Part shown: positions 1-6,712 of the stretch, in pieces
How positions within the stretch are numbered: the first letter of the stretch is position 1
Layout of the letters: each line of letters begins with the position of its first letter
Source: a virus
DNA: 61,917 nucleotides
Virus record (IMG/VR): IMGVR_UViG_3300014839_000001
Location: 1-61,917 of that record
Strand: one strand, 5' to 3'
Translations under genes and position numbers: made by a program
The notes under the pieces: generated by a model
Told to the model about the DNA's origin: nothing
Database searches by the model: none
The model's input: only the letters and a program-made list of their open reading frames with translations

Positions 1-123
1 ACTGAATCTTCACCCGCTCAGGTTCATAAATTTCAATCGAGCAAGCCTCGTGCTCATCGACTGTAGAAAGAGGATCACGATCAAGGTTGGGTTGCCACAT
101 ACGAATGACGCATTTGGAATCAC
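1..123. repeat. terminal direct repeat, copy 1
   Basis: The first 123 bases are identical to the last 123 (61795-61917). The shared segment lies inside the portal gene, and joining the two copies keeps one reading frame open. The likely reading is a circular assembly overlap, giving a unit of 61794 bp that represents either circularly permuted or cohesive/short-terminal-repeat DNA. Confidence 0.95.
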
Positions 124-460
124 GCATCGCGTTTCTGTAAATTTCATTGATCTTCGGAGCCCACGACTTTTGAATCGCGGCATTCAACTCACCATCAACT
201 GTAACGTCGCCACTCGCCACATGCGGCAAGCCTATGAACTGAACCGACGTATCAATGATCGGTCGGCAGAAGAAGCCACCGAGGTTCGAATCGCCGCCAT
301 CGTTACGATAGAGCTGCCTTGCCATATCGTAATCGATGTGGGTTTTGTCATACGCCGGAGCGTTAGGAAAAAATGCGTCCCTCAACGTGCGATATGGCAC
401 CCGCATACCGCGTGATGCCACAACGAACATTTCTGAAATCCAGCGAAATGGGTTTTTCAT
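1..460 (-). CDS. portal protein, N-terminal part (gene continues across the contig ends)
   Basis: The gene starts at ATG 460, sharing ATGA with the stop of the small terminase gene. It reads MKNPFRWISEMFVV at the N-terminus, runs off base 1 and resumes at 61794, ending at 60701, for a total of about 517 aa. That length, and a place directly after both terminase subunits and before the protease/scaffold gene, fit a dodecameric portal, through which DNA enters the capsid and to which the tail attaches. The family call rests mainly on position, size and the acidic/aromatic character of the body; no short catalytic motif exists to confirm it. Confidence 0.85.
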   Translation of the reverse strand, partial: MKNPFRWISEMFVVASRGMRVPYRTLRDAFFPNAPAYDKTHIDYDMARQLYRNDGGDSNLGGFFCRPIIDTSVQFIGLPHVASGDVTVDGELNAAIQKSWAPKINEIYRNAMRDSKCVIRMWQPNLDRDPLSTVDEHEACSIEIYEPERVKIQ

Positions 461-1050
461 CCTTGTCCTTTCGCAGCAACCATGACGGTTTCAACCTCTT
501 GCATAAGTTCAGCAATTTTCATTTGCGTTTCCAGCGGCAATGCTTCGATACGGCTGAAGAAATTGTCTGAAAGATCGACTTCTTCCCGCTTCGTGACTTG
601 ACTTTCAGTTTTACTGACCTTGGACATTCCAGCGCGGTCAAGAATGTCATTCAGGCACTTACGAGCTATCTCGTCATCGCCCGTATGCCGCGCGATCTCC
701 ATCAGCATTTCGATGGCTTCAATTACATAACTCTTCAGTAACTTGACACCGCCATCGATCATGTCAGCCTGAAGCTTCGCAACGCGTTCGGCCATATTCT
801 TGTCTTCGGCAAACCACTTCTTGATAACGCTGGTCTGAACCCGGAGATTGTCAGAAATGTAGCGGTAGGAATAATCCGCGGATTTCAAGAAAACGGCATG
901 AGCCTTTTTCCACTCAAGCGTCGAAGCATCCATTTCGCTCTCGTCAGTGATCTTGCGATGCTTCCGCTGAGAGCCCAACGCGTTGCCGTCTTTGTAGCGA
1001 CGCCTGATGGCGTTGCGCTCTTCTTCGAGAGACGTTGCGTTACGCGCCAC
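457..1050 (-). CDS. terS: terminase small subunit (putative)
   Basis: This 197-aa protein would recognise phage DNA and load it onto the large terminase. The start is GTG 1050, overlapping the TerL stop by 11 bp. The N-terminal half holds a helix-turn-helix-like stretch (LEWKKAHAVFLKSADYSYRY, then ISDNLRVQTSVIKKWF) followed by a long helical region (AIEMLMEIARHTGDDEIARK) and a KVSKTESQV tail, all typical of small terminases. Gene order is unusual because TerS follows TerL. The product could be another DNA-binding packaging factor, but no better TerS candidate exists. Confidence 0.7.
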   Translation of the reverse strand: MARNATSLEEERNAIRRRYKDGNALGSQRKHRKITDESEMDASTLEWKKAHAVFLKSADYSYRYISDNLRVQTSVIKKWFAEDKNMAERVAKLQADMIDGGVKLLKSYVIEAIEMLMEIARHTGDDEIARKCLNDILDRAGMSKVSKTESQVTKREEVDLSDNFFSRIEALPLETQMKIAELMQEVETVMVAAKGQG

Positions 1051-2755
1051 TTGAAATCACGTTCCCTGTTCGTGCAAAGAGTTCACCAGCGGATTGTGAC
1101 AAAACCGTGTACGGCTTTTTCATCATAGCCGTCTCACAGAACATTTCAGCGTGATGCCAGTGATCGGGATTTTTGTTCTTTCGCCACCGAGCCACAAATC
1201 GCCCTCTCGTGTCCTCTTCCTCGACGCGTACTTGCTGCGTCATCTGATGATAGTAGCCGTTGAATTCCAAGTTCGGCATATTTTCACCTTGCAGGCGTGC
1301 ATCCACCGGCAAGACAAGACGACCGTGCATGATCCGATCTCGTGACGCGTCAAAGGCACACGTTCGGTCAATTGAAACCTTGCCGACAGCACCCGTACCA
1401 GGAACATTAAAAAGCGCCGTCTCAGCCTGGTCAGGACGGTCAAACTCAAAGCCGATCCAGACCCGCTTGTGATACTTCAATGCAAGCCTCTTTGCCTGAG
1501 TCTTTTCAGGATGGGCATCGATGACGCATGTAAAGCTGTTCAGGTTAGAAAGAAATTCATCAAGCTGCATCCACATATCTTTGCCCGGTTTGTCACTAAA
1601 AATGATGAACTTCCAAGCCATAGCCCGATCGTCCTTACTCAAGTAATTCACGCGGCAATGCAGAACCGAACCTACATCGACTCCGATATAGGCTGGCCCG
1701 ATCGCCATTCCGCCACCGTAGTAGCCCTTCCCAATGCAGGCGTCGAGCATTTCCGCAGTGATCTTGTCACCATGCGCCACATAAGGCTCGCCACGGTTGT
1801 TGTTGTACCAAGCCCGCATCTTTTTCACGTCGCGCAAACCATCGAAGTAATTCTTCATGAATCCTTCGATTGACTTGGTTGGAGAGTTAAGCTGGCTGAT
1901 GTGATAGCCGCGCTTTGTACCGTTAGGGTTGTCGGCTTCCCAAGAGCCAAAAGCGTTGGCCAGTGCGCGGTCAGCGTCAGAGATCGCTTTCTTGCAAAAG
2001 GCGCAGCGAAGGAAGCACTCCTCAGCCACTTCTCCGATGACAACATTCTCATCGACTGTAAAGTTCTGTCTGCGACCGCAATGAGGACAAGGTACAAACC
2101 ATCGATGCTGGTCGCTCATCTTCCAAGCGTCATCGGCATCTACACCTATGCCCGGAGCGGTCGGTGTGGACAGTTCTACGACACGATGTATGAGAGAACC
2201 GTCGAGCCTCGCTTCGGCTTCTGGAATGTTTTCTTCCACCATTTTGTCGCGCTCATCCATTACGAGAACGTCAGACGGAATCTCTCGCAATTCCGTCCAG
2301 ATATTCGTGCCTCTAATTCGGAAGGCAATATCGTCAATGGATTGCTTATGCAACCTGTTATCCACCGATTTAAAGATGTGCGCCAGCTCGTCGTTGGAAT
2401 TGATGATCGGATCGATGCGACCTTGCACGAATGGAATTGCACCGGTCTTGAGTGGCATCAGGTACAGGTGGTGCCATTTCCTTTTCACTACCCAGTTGAA
2501 ACTTCTTACCAAAAACGCTGTTGTCAACCCGACCTGCGCACCCTTCGGAATGACAATCCACTCCGATTCGTCACGCATAATTCCAATTTGGTACTCACGA
2601 CCCCTAATATCCCAGTTATGGCCATCTACTTTCAAGCTTAGCGCTTCGGCCCATTTGTCAGGATATACACCAGACTGTATGCGCGCCAAACTCATCGATG
2701 ACATTGATGATGGTACGTGAGGTTTCCGTATTGCGTCTTTGGTCTTGCGAGCCAT
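1040..2755 (-). CDS. terL: terminase large subunit, GpA-like
   Basis: The 571-aa packaging ATPase and nuclease pumps DNA into proheads. Visible features in order: an atypical Walker A (PKGAQVGLTT near residue 70, like the KSARVGYSK of lambda gpA, lacking the usual GKS/T), Walker B (DVLVMDERD), a CPHC...CAFC zinc-ribbon pair, and a C-terminal nuclease region with conserved aspartates (GVDVG, CVIDAHPE). These place it in the GpA rather than the T4/HK97 class. The ATG at 2755 has an AGGTGG ribosome-binding site. A strong hairpin terminator lies upstream, so the gene probably has its own promoter in the 2756-2810 gap. Confidence 0.93.
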   Translation of the reverse strand: MARKTKDAIRKPHVPSSMSSMSLARIQSGVYPDKWAEALSLKVDGHNWDIRGREYQIGIMRDESEWIVIPKGAQVGLTTAFLVRSFNWVVKRKWHHLYLMPLKTGAIPFVQGRIDPIINSNDELAHIFKSVDNRLHKQSIDDIAFRIRGTNIWTELREIPSDVLVMDERDKMVEENIPEAEARLDGSLIHRVVELSTPTAPGIGVDADDAWKMSDQHRWFVPCPHCGRRQNFTVDENVVIGEVAEECFLRCAFCKKAISDADRALANAFGSWEADNPNGTKRGYHISQLNSPTKSIEGFMKNYFDGLRDVKKMRAWYNNNRGEPYVAHGDKITAEMLDACIGKGYYGGGMAIGPAYIGVDVGSVLHCRVNYLSKDDRAMAWKFIIFSDKPGKDMWMQLDEFLSNLNSFTCVIDAHPEKTQAKRLALKYHKRVWIGFEFDRPDQAETALFNVPGTGAVGKVSIDRTCAFDASRDRIMHGRLVLPVDARLQGENMPNLEFNGYYHQMTQQVRVEEEDTRGRFVARWRKNKNPDHWHHAEMFCETAMMKKPYTVLSQSAGELFARTGNVISSGA

Positions 2756-2810
2756 GTGCCACCTACTGAAATAGCGGGTTTTCGGACTATTTCAATGATA
2801 CCACCAAAAG

Positions 2811-2838
2811 AAAGGGGGGAGCTTTCGCTCCCCCCTTT
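2811..2838 (-). terminator. rho-independent terminator, possibly bidirectional
   Basis: A perfect 12-bp stem (AAAGGGGGGAGC pairing with GCTCCCCCCTTT) closes a TTTC tetraloop. On the minus strand it is followed by a T-rich stretch (CTTTTGG). It separates the early/middle minus-strand genes ending at 2903 from the late block starting with TerL at 2755. Confidence 0.85.
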
Positions 2839-2902
2839 AGCCCGAAACGCCACCCCTGGCTCGGCGGTGTCGTAACCAAAGTATCAACTGCTTGAAAAGT
2901 TG

Positions 2903-3091
2903 TCAACCTGCGTCGGTCGGCAACCTATTCTTCTTGGCAAATATCTCGAAGCTGATGCTTCCTTCACGTATCTTTCCAACATGCCGCCGATCACGCGTTG
3001 GAATTGACGGAGAAGGCGACAGCCCATGCAATCGAACTGACGCGTCGTTGTAGATTACGTCCTTACTTTGATGCGGCTGTTTAACCTTCAT
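2903..3091 (-). CDS. hypothetical protein (62 aa)
   Basis: This small basic protein (MKVKQPHQSKDVIYNDASV...) is the last gene of the short leftward operon that runs 4014 to 2903. Its ATG overlaps the upstream stop. It has no recognisable domain. It ends just before the terminator at 2811-2838. Confidence 0.65.
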   Translation of the reverse strand: MKVKQPHQSKDVIYNDASVRLHGLSPSPSIPTRDRRHVGKIREGSISFEIFAKKNRLPTDAG

Positions 3092-3344
3092 CGTTCAACA
3101 AATCTCCGGGCTCGATTGTCACTGTGATTATCCTGGGCTTACCAAAGTCTTCCCATACCTGAAGTGGAATTTCAACTTTCGACCCAGGTATTTCGCCGTC
3201 CTGACGAGGCTCGTTGTAATCGGGATTGACAAACCATCGCATGAGCCCGTCTCTGACATCATGACAAGTTCCGTTGTCATGAAGAACGCATTGCTTACGC
3301 AGTAACTTGTTTTCAGTTGTCTTAACGTCCACTTCCGCTGCCAT
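3081..3344 (-). CDS. hypothetical protein (87 aa)
   Basis: The start is ATG 3344, because GGAGGGGAAG precedes it at good spacing; a longer frame upstream overlaps the MazG-like gene and is not needed. The protein has HDNGTCHDVRDGLMRWFVNPDY in its middle (two Cys, two His nearby) and an acidic C-terminus. It overlaps the MazG-like gene by 23 bp and shares its operon. Function unknown. Confidence 0.7.
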   Translation of the reverse strand: MAAEVDVKTTENKLLRKQCVLHDNGTCHDVRDGLMRWFVNPDYNEPRQDGEIPGSKVEIPLQVWEDFGKPRIITVTIEPGDLLNDEG

Positions 3345-3696
3345 GCAACTTCCCCTCCTCTTTACGTTGAGCCAATTTGTCAAGGTTCTTCTGCATGATC
3401 TCTGATAAGCCATAACCCAACTCGTTAGCAAGGACGGCAACATACCACTGAACGTCGCCAAGCTCTTTCACTAATTTCAATCTGCGTTCAAAGGTAAGTT
3501 CGCCGTCGTCATCCCGCAGCGATTTGCCTACCTCCTCTGCAATCTCGCCTGCCTCACCATTTAATTTCAATGTCAAGTACGACAATCGAAGCAAGTTGGC
3601 AACTTCGTTGTCAGTAGCTTCTTCTACAAAATCGTCTACGCTGTCTCCGAAGACGGCAGTTGAAATTGCTTTGCGTTGATAATCACCTGTGTCCAT
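3322..3696 (-). CDS. MazG-like nucleotide pyrophosphohydrolase
   Basis: The start at ATG 3696 is fixed by a GGAGGAG site, giving 124 aa. The all-alpha NTP-PPase signature is visible: an EAGEIAEE helix (ExxxE metal ligands) followed by VKELGDVQWYVAVLANELG (ExxD ligands). Such enzymes hydrolyse NTPs or alarmones to monophosphates. In phages they are thought to clean or rebalance nucleotide pools or to counter a stringent-type response; that role is family knowledge, not shown here. The gene overlaps both neighbours in the leftward operon. Confidence 0.85.
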   Translation of the reverse strand: MDTGDYQRKAISTAVFGDSVDDFVEEATDNEVANLLRLSYLTLKLNGEAGEIAEEVGKSLRDDDGELTFERRLKLVKELGDVQWYVAVLANELGYGLSEIMQKNLDKLAQRKEEGKLHGSGSGR

Positions 3697-3907
3697 GCTC
3701 CTCCAATTCGTCGATGTCAGCCAAGGTACGACTAAAAGCGCGAGCCTCGATAGCTTCGCGCTCCTCATCGGTAAGCAGAAGACTTGAAAACAAAGATTCG
3801 AGCCCGAGATCACGAACTAGCCTATCGTTACCTAAATCGAGATCGTCAATGAACTGTTCGGTCGCCCGCTGTAGTTCATCAAGCACTTTTTTTGTCAAGT
3901 CGTCCAA
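3683..3907 (-). CDS. hypothetical acidic protein (74 aa)
   Basis: The start is TTG 3907, with AGGAGATC upstream. The protein is strongly acidic and helical (VLDELQRATEQFIDDLDLGN, LTDEEREAIEARAF). It overlaps the MazG-like gene by 14 bp and is probably translationally coupled to it. No domain recognised. Confidence 0.65.
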   Translation of the reverse strand: MDDLTKKVLDELQRATEQFIDDLDLGNDRLVRDLGLESLFSSLLLTDEEREAIEARAFSRTLADIDELEEHGHR

Positions 3908-4014
3908 CTTACTGATCTCCTGAAAGCGTTGTCAATTCCAGGCAGATAAAGGCAAAAAAGGTCAGCCTGCTTCCTGACAAGAGATATGTCCCGATCTGTT
4001 ATCACGCGGCTCAT
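3895..4014 (-). CDS. small hypothetical protein (39 aa)
   Basis: A short frame (MSRVITDRDISLVRKQADLF...SWTT) starts at ATG 4014 with GAGGAG 11 bases upstream. It overlaps the TTG start of the next gene by 13 bp. Tight packing and the ribosome-binding site support it. It would be the first gene of the leftward operon reading out of the divergent intergenic region. Confidence 0.5.
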   Translation of the reverse strand: MSRVITDRDISLVRKQADLFCLYLPGIDNAFRRSVSWTT

Positions 4015-4046
4015 GCCCTGTGCCTTCTCCTCTCTATTGAAATATA

Positions 4047-4093
4047 AGCGGGGCGGCATCCTCCACCAGTCATGATAGAAACACCGCCCCGCT
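4047..4093 (-). other. hairpin with 10-bp GC-rich stem
   Basis: AGCGGGGCGG (4047-4056) pairs perfectly with CCGCCCCGCT (4084-4093) across a 27-base loop. It lies 33-79 bases upstream of the first leftward gene. It could be a leader structure; no T-run follows, so it is a weak terminator candidate. Confidence 0.5.
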
Positions 4094-4405
4094 ATGCGCC
4101 TCCCAGCGCATCGACAGTGCTATCTGCCTCGGCCATTATATCGCGCAAGGGCAAGAGAAGGCAAGCTCGCGTTACCGTCGAGCCCACTCCTCCCGAGTTT
4201 TCCCATAGAGGAGTACCCAGCGCAACTCTGCCCCTGCGTTTGACTTGGCTGATTCCCGTTCCTTCCGCCTCTGGCACCAAGTCATACGGACGGGCAGGCT
4301 CATTGTAGCCCCTCACAGCTTCGCTGGCAAGAGGAATGAGCCAAACCCTGGTGATCTCTGCAAGAGAGTGTATCCCGCCGCTGCGAGCTTCCTGCGCGTT
4401 CCTGT

Positions 4406-4443
4406 CCGTTAGTTCAAGTTAGCCCCGTAAGTTGAACTAACGG
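4406..4443. promoter_or_regulatory. 12-bp inverted repeat
   Basis: CCGTTAGTTCAA (4406-4417) is repeated inverted as TTGAACTAACGG (4432-4443), with a 14-base spacer. Arms are perfect. The position in the divergent control region suggests an operator or RNA leader stem. Confidence 0.5.
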
Positions 4444-4597
4444 CGTTCCTTGTTTCGACTTGTTTCAAGTTGCGTCTTCGGCTGATTTCTAGTCTTTGTC
4501 TCGGCTGATTCACAGTATGTAGTTCCCAATCCTGTTTTTTCCCCAAAAAGAAATTTCACGATGGCCATCATCGTGTTCTACTCGTTTCTGTCTTTGT

Positions 4598-4762
4598 TGA
4601 CATAAATTTGTCACTTTCGAAAGTAGACCAGCGATGTATTTGTTAGTGACAATTAATTGTCAACTTCAAGATGCGACTGGCGATATACGGGTTAGCCCCA
4701 CCCCGCCATCACTCCACCTATCGAATTTCACAATGTTTCCGGTACTTGACAATTCTTTGTCA
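4598..4762. promoter_or_regulatory. cluster of 16-bp dyads with TGACA/TGTCA half-sites
   Basis: Three 16-bp dyads share the same geometry: TGACATAAATTTGTCA (4598-4613, imperfect centre), TGACAATTAATTGTCA (4647-4662, a perfect palindrome) and TGACAATTCTTTGTCA (4747-4762). Further unpaired TGACAA half-sites follow at about 4794, 4815 and beyond. ACTTTCGAAAGT, another perfect palindrome, abuts the first dyad. Repeated dyads at one spacing in a divergent control region look like operators for a dimeric DNA-binding protein; the HTH protein at 20334-21047 and the 93-aa MerR-like protein are candidate binders. Confidence 0.6.
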
Positions 4763-5385
4763 CTTAGGCGAATGTCAATTGAAATTGAATAGGTGACAAT
4801 TATCAGGGTATTATTGACAAATTCTTTCTGACATTGCGAGGTGTGTGACTGCCCAGGGTAAGACGACATCGACAACAATGACAAAGAAAACTCTGTACCT
4901 ATATATCTATGTATGCTTAGCAGCATTCTTATCCGCTGAATTAGGGTAATTTCAACGTATCGCGGCGCGGTAGGTTATCCCTCTAATGTCACTACACAGA
5001 ACAGGCTTTGTTAGTGCAATGTCAACATAGCGCGCATGCGGCACGAATACAGGGCTACAGGGTAGCGTTGATAACGCGCGCAATGTCAACGCTACGCGCG
5101 CGCGCATACGCGCGCGAGCAGGCTACGCCATAGCAGGCATTCTCCCTAGCATGCGTACTGTTTAGCGTTTCCCTGTTTCCCGCTGATCTGGAGCCCGCAC
5201 AATGGCGCTAGCGGGCATGCGGGAACTATCCCCCGGATAGCGTCGCATTTCCCCCGCATGGGGGATCGGGCGAGCCCTTGCGTTGCCGATTCTGAGGGTA
5301 TGCGAAAACACCTTTTTAGCTACTGGCAACGCTACGCGTACCCGCTCGCACTGGTTGCGATTTACTACGCGCCGCGTTTCGTGTT

Positions 5386-5414
5386 TTGACATTCTCGCCG
5401 ATTCTTGATAGCTT
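5386..5414 (+). promoter_or_regulatory. putative rightward promoter
   Basis: TTGACA (5386-5391) and TAGCTT (5409-5414) are separated by exactly 17 bases. The second box matches the TANNNT form accepted in many GC-rich bacteria. It ends 37 bases before the first rightward start codon at 5452. Confidence 0.45.
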
Positions 5415-5451
5415 CCCCTTGTATTCATTCACGCGAGGGAAGGAAAGAGAA

Positions 5452-5679
5452 ATGCCCGCCACAAAACGATCCTACGTCATACCGGGCGACACCCTGCCGA
5501 ACGGTGCGCTAGTCGTGGCCGCGAAAAAATGGCTAAACGAGCCAACCGGGCGCATAGTTCTATGTCTCTGGAACAGCGAATACGTGACGTGGAAAACGGA
5601 CGAGAACGGAAACGCGTTTTGGGGTAGTTACTTCGGGGACAATTTCATCGGAGCTGTTAGAGACTTCGAAGACCGCTAG
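5452..5679 (+). CDS. hypothetical protein (75 aa)
   Basis: This is the first gene of the plus-strand island. ATG 5452 is preceded by GAAGGAAAGAG. The protein is compact and aromatic (RIVLCLWNSEYVTWKTDENG, FWGSYFGDNF) and may fold as a small beta-rich domain. Its TAG stop lies inside the first intercistronic hairpin. No family recognised. Confidence 0.75.
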   Translation: MPATKRSYVIPGDTLPNGALVVAAKKWLNEPTGRIVLCLWNSEYVTWKTDENGNAFWGSYFGDNFIGAVRDFEDR

Positions 5680-5731
5680 CTCGTTTGACGCGGGGAGGGT
5701 CACTCCCTCCCGCGCGTGAAATGTCAGCTAG
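5676..5731 (+). other. intercistronic long hairpin, copy 1
   Basis: Outer arms CTAGCT...TTTGACGCG and CGCGTGAAATGTCAGCTAG pair with a few interruptions. The apical stem is GGGAGGG/CCCTCCC with a TCACT loop. It begins at the stop of the 75-aa gene and ends 9 bases before the GGGAGGG ribosome-binding site of the next gene. No T-run follows. See copy 2 at 5941-5999. Confidence 0.75.
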
Positions 5732-5753
5732 TCAAACAGGGAGGGTTTTGAAA

Positions 5754-5948
5754 ATGTATCGCGTTCATCTATTCACGGAAGCGCCAGAAGAAACGACCGC
5801 CGCGCGTATCGAACGGGACACGGCATACTCGGACGGTTGGAATGATTACCAGCACGGGTACGATCCCCGCGCAGAGCCCGCCAACTATCCCGCGCCATAC
5901 ATCACGGAATATCTAAAAGGTTTCGACGACGCGCACGCCGCTAGTTGA
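5754..5948 (+). CDS. hypothetical protein (64 aa)
   Basis: ATG 5754 sits 8 bases after GGGAGGG, directly downstream of hairpin copy 1. The C-terminal half has a Y-D-G-W-N-D-Y / YITEYLKGFDDA pattern, like small phage proteins that bind or mimic other proteins, but no family can be named. Flanked on both sides by the paired hairpins. Confidence 0.75.
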   Translation: MYRVHLFTEAPEETTAARIERDTAYSDGWNDYQHGYDPRAEPANYPAPYITEYLKGFDDAHAAS

Positions 5949-5999
5949 AATTTGACGCGGCGAGCCATTACGGGCTCGCACGCGTGAAATGTCAACTAG
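5941..5999 (+). other. intercistronic long hairpin, copy 2
   Basis: CTAGTTGAAATTTGACGCG pairs with CGCGTGAAATGTCAACTAG with two mismatches, capped by GCGAGCC/GGCTCGC around a short loop. Compared with copy 1 the outer CTAGCT/AGCTAG pair has become CTAGTT/AACTAG and the apical stem has changed on both sides, preserving pairing. It ends 6 bases before the next GGGAGG site. Confidence 0.75.
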
Positions 6000-6019
6000 T
6001 CAACAGGGAGGATTTCAAA

Positions 6020-6145
6020 ATGACGGACAAGCAAGCAAAACAGCTAAGCGACTTGCTGAAAATCTATCTTCATGACTACAACGAAGACAGGTTTATGACA
6101 ATCGACGCGCTAATAAAAGACTTGCGCGAATCGCTCAACGCTTGA
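6020..6145 (+). CDS. hypothetical protein (41 aa)
   Basis: ATG 6020 follows GGGAGG at good spacing, just after hairpin copy 2. It is a short helical acidic protein (MTDKQAKQLSDLLKIYLHDY...LIKDLRESLNA). No family recognised. Confidence 0.65.
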   Translation: MTDKQAKQLSDLLKIYLHDYNEDRFMTIDALIKDLRESLNA

Positions 6146-6169
6146 CAAGAAAAGAAAGGTAGAGGGAAA

Positions 6170-6391
6170 ATGATCGATAACAAAACGCCAGATATGGAAC
6201 GAGCGATGCAGGGGGGTTATTCCGTCCGAGCTTATTTCATGCCTGCGCTATCAAAGCCGCAATACGTCAAGCTGGAATTAGCGCACGACGAGAACACCCT
6301 CGCGCTATTTGTCGCATCCCCTGAAAACGCGTCGGAAGCATTTCAACACCCTAGCGCGTACTCGGCCGACGTTTGCGCAATTCTCAAATAG
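6170..6391 (+). CDS. hypothetical protein (73 aa)
   Basis: ATG 6170 follows a purine-rich AGAGGGAAA site. The protein reads MIDNKTPDMERAMQGG at its N-terminus. It is part of the tightly spaced rightward operon but lacks the hairpin leader of the two genes before. Function unknown. Confidence 0.7.
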   Translation: MIDNKTPDMERAMQGGYSVRAYFMPALSKPQYVKLELAHDENTLALFVASPENASEAFQHPSAYSADVCAILK

Positions 6392-6406
6392 GAAGGAACC
6401 GAACCG

Positions 6407-6601
6407 ATGTATAAAATCGTTCGAATGTATTTCAACCCGAACATTTCACGCCGCACCACAATCGAAACAGGGCTAACACTTCAGGAGGCTCAAGCGCACT
6501 GCAACAATCCCGAAACGAGTTCGAGCACTTGCACTAGTTCAACCGGGCGCGCTCGCACGCGCAGACTCGGCCCGTGGTTCGATGGATATGAGAAGACGTG
6601 A
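6407..6601 (+). CDS. conserved phage protein with PETSSSTC and GPWFDGYE motifs (64 aa)
   Basis: MYKIVRMYFNP, AQAHCNNPETSSSTC, ARTRRLGPWFDGYE: this arrangement matches a small family I know from many phages, especially of actinobacteria, where HCxxPETSS...WFDGY is conserved and the function is unknown. GGAAGGAACCG precedes ATG 6407. It lies 15 bases after the previous stop. Confidence 0.8.
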   Translation: MYKIVRMYFNPNISRRTTIETGLTLQEAQAHCNNPETSSSTCTSSTGRARTRRLGPWFDGYEKT

Positions 6602-6712
6602 AAACGCCGAAAGAAACTAAGCGGGATGGAACAAATAGAAAACGTTCAGGAATAAAAAACCCTCGCGCTACTGGCCAACCGTTCAAACCGATTAAAGGGA
6701 GGTTTGTAAACT

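Larger units (their letters stand above)
4015..5451. other. 1.4-kb divergent intergenic region (control region, possible origin)
   Basis: Genes diverge from here: leftward from 4014, rightward from 5452. I see no convincing gene. The left part holds two inverted repeats (4047-4093 and 4406-4443). An AT-rich middle (about 4540-4940) is packed with TGACAA/TTGTCA half-sites and palindromes. The right part (about 5000-5380) is extremely rich in CGCG, including alternating GCGC runs near 5092-5115. The composition step, dyads and divergent promoters fit an early control region and possibly a replication origin; the origin idea is inference. Confidence 0.6.

Noticed and set aside
5000-5380. Repeated CGCG blocks as a possible CRISPR array
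   Set aside because: No repeat of constant length with spacers of constant length; blocks are irregular and low in complexity.
4015-5451. Antisense/sense frames of 74-88 aa in the control region (e.g. 4072-4308, 4666-4926, 5162-5428)
   Set aside because: They overlap one another on opposite strands, lack good ribosome-binding sites and cover palindromes; treated as non-coding.
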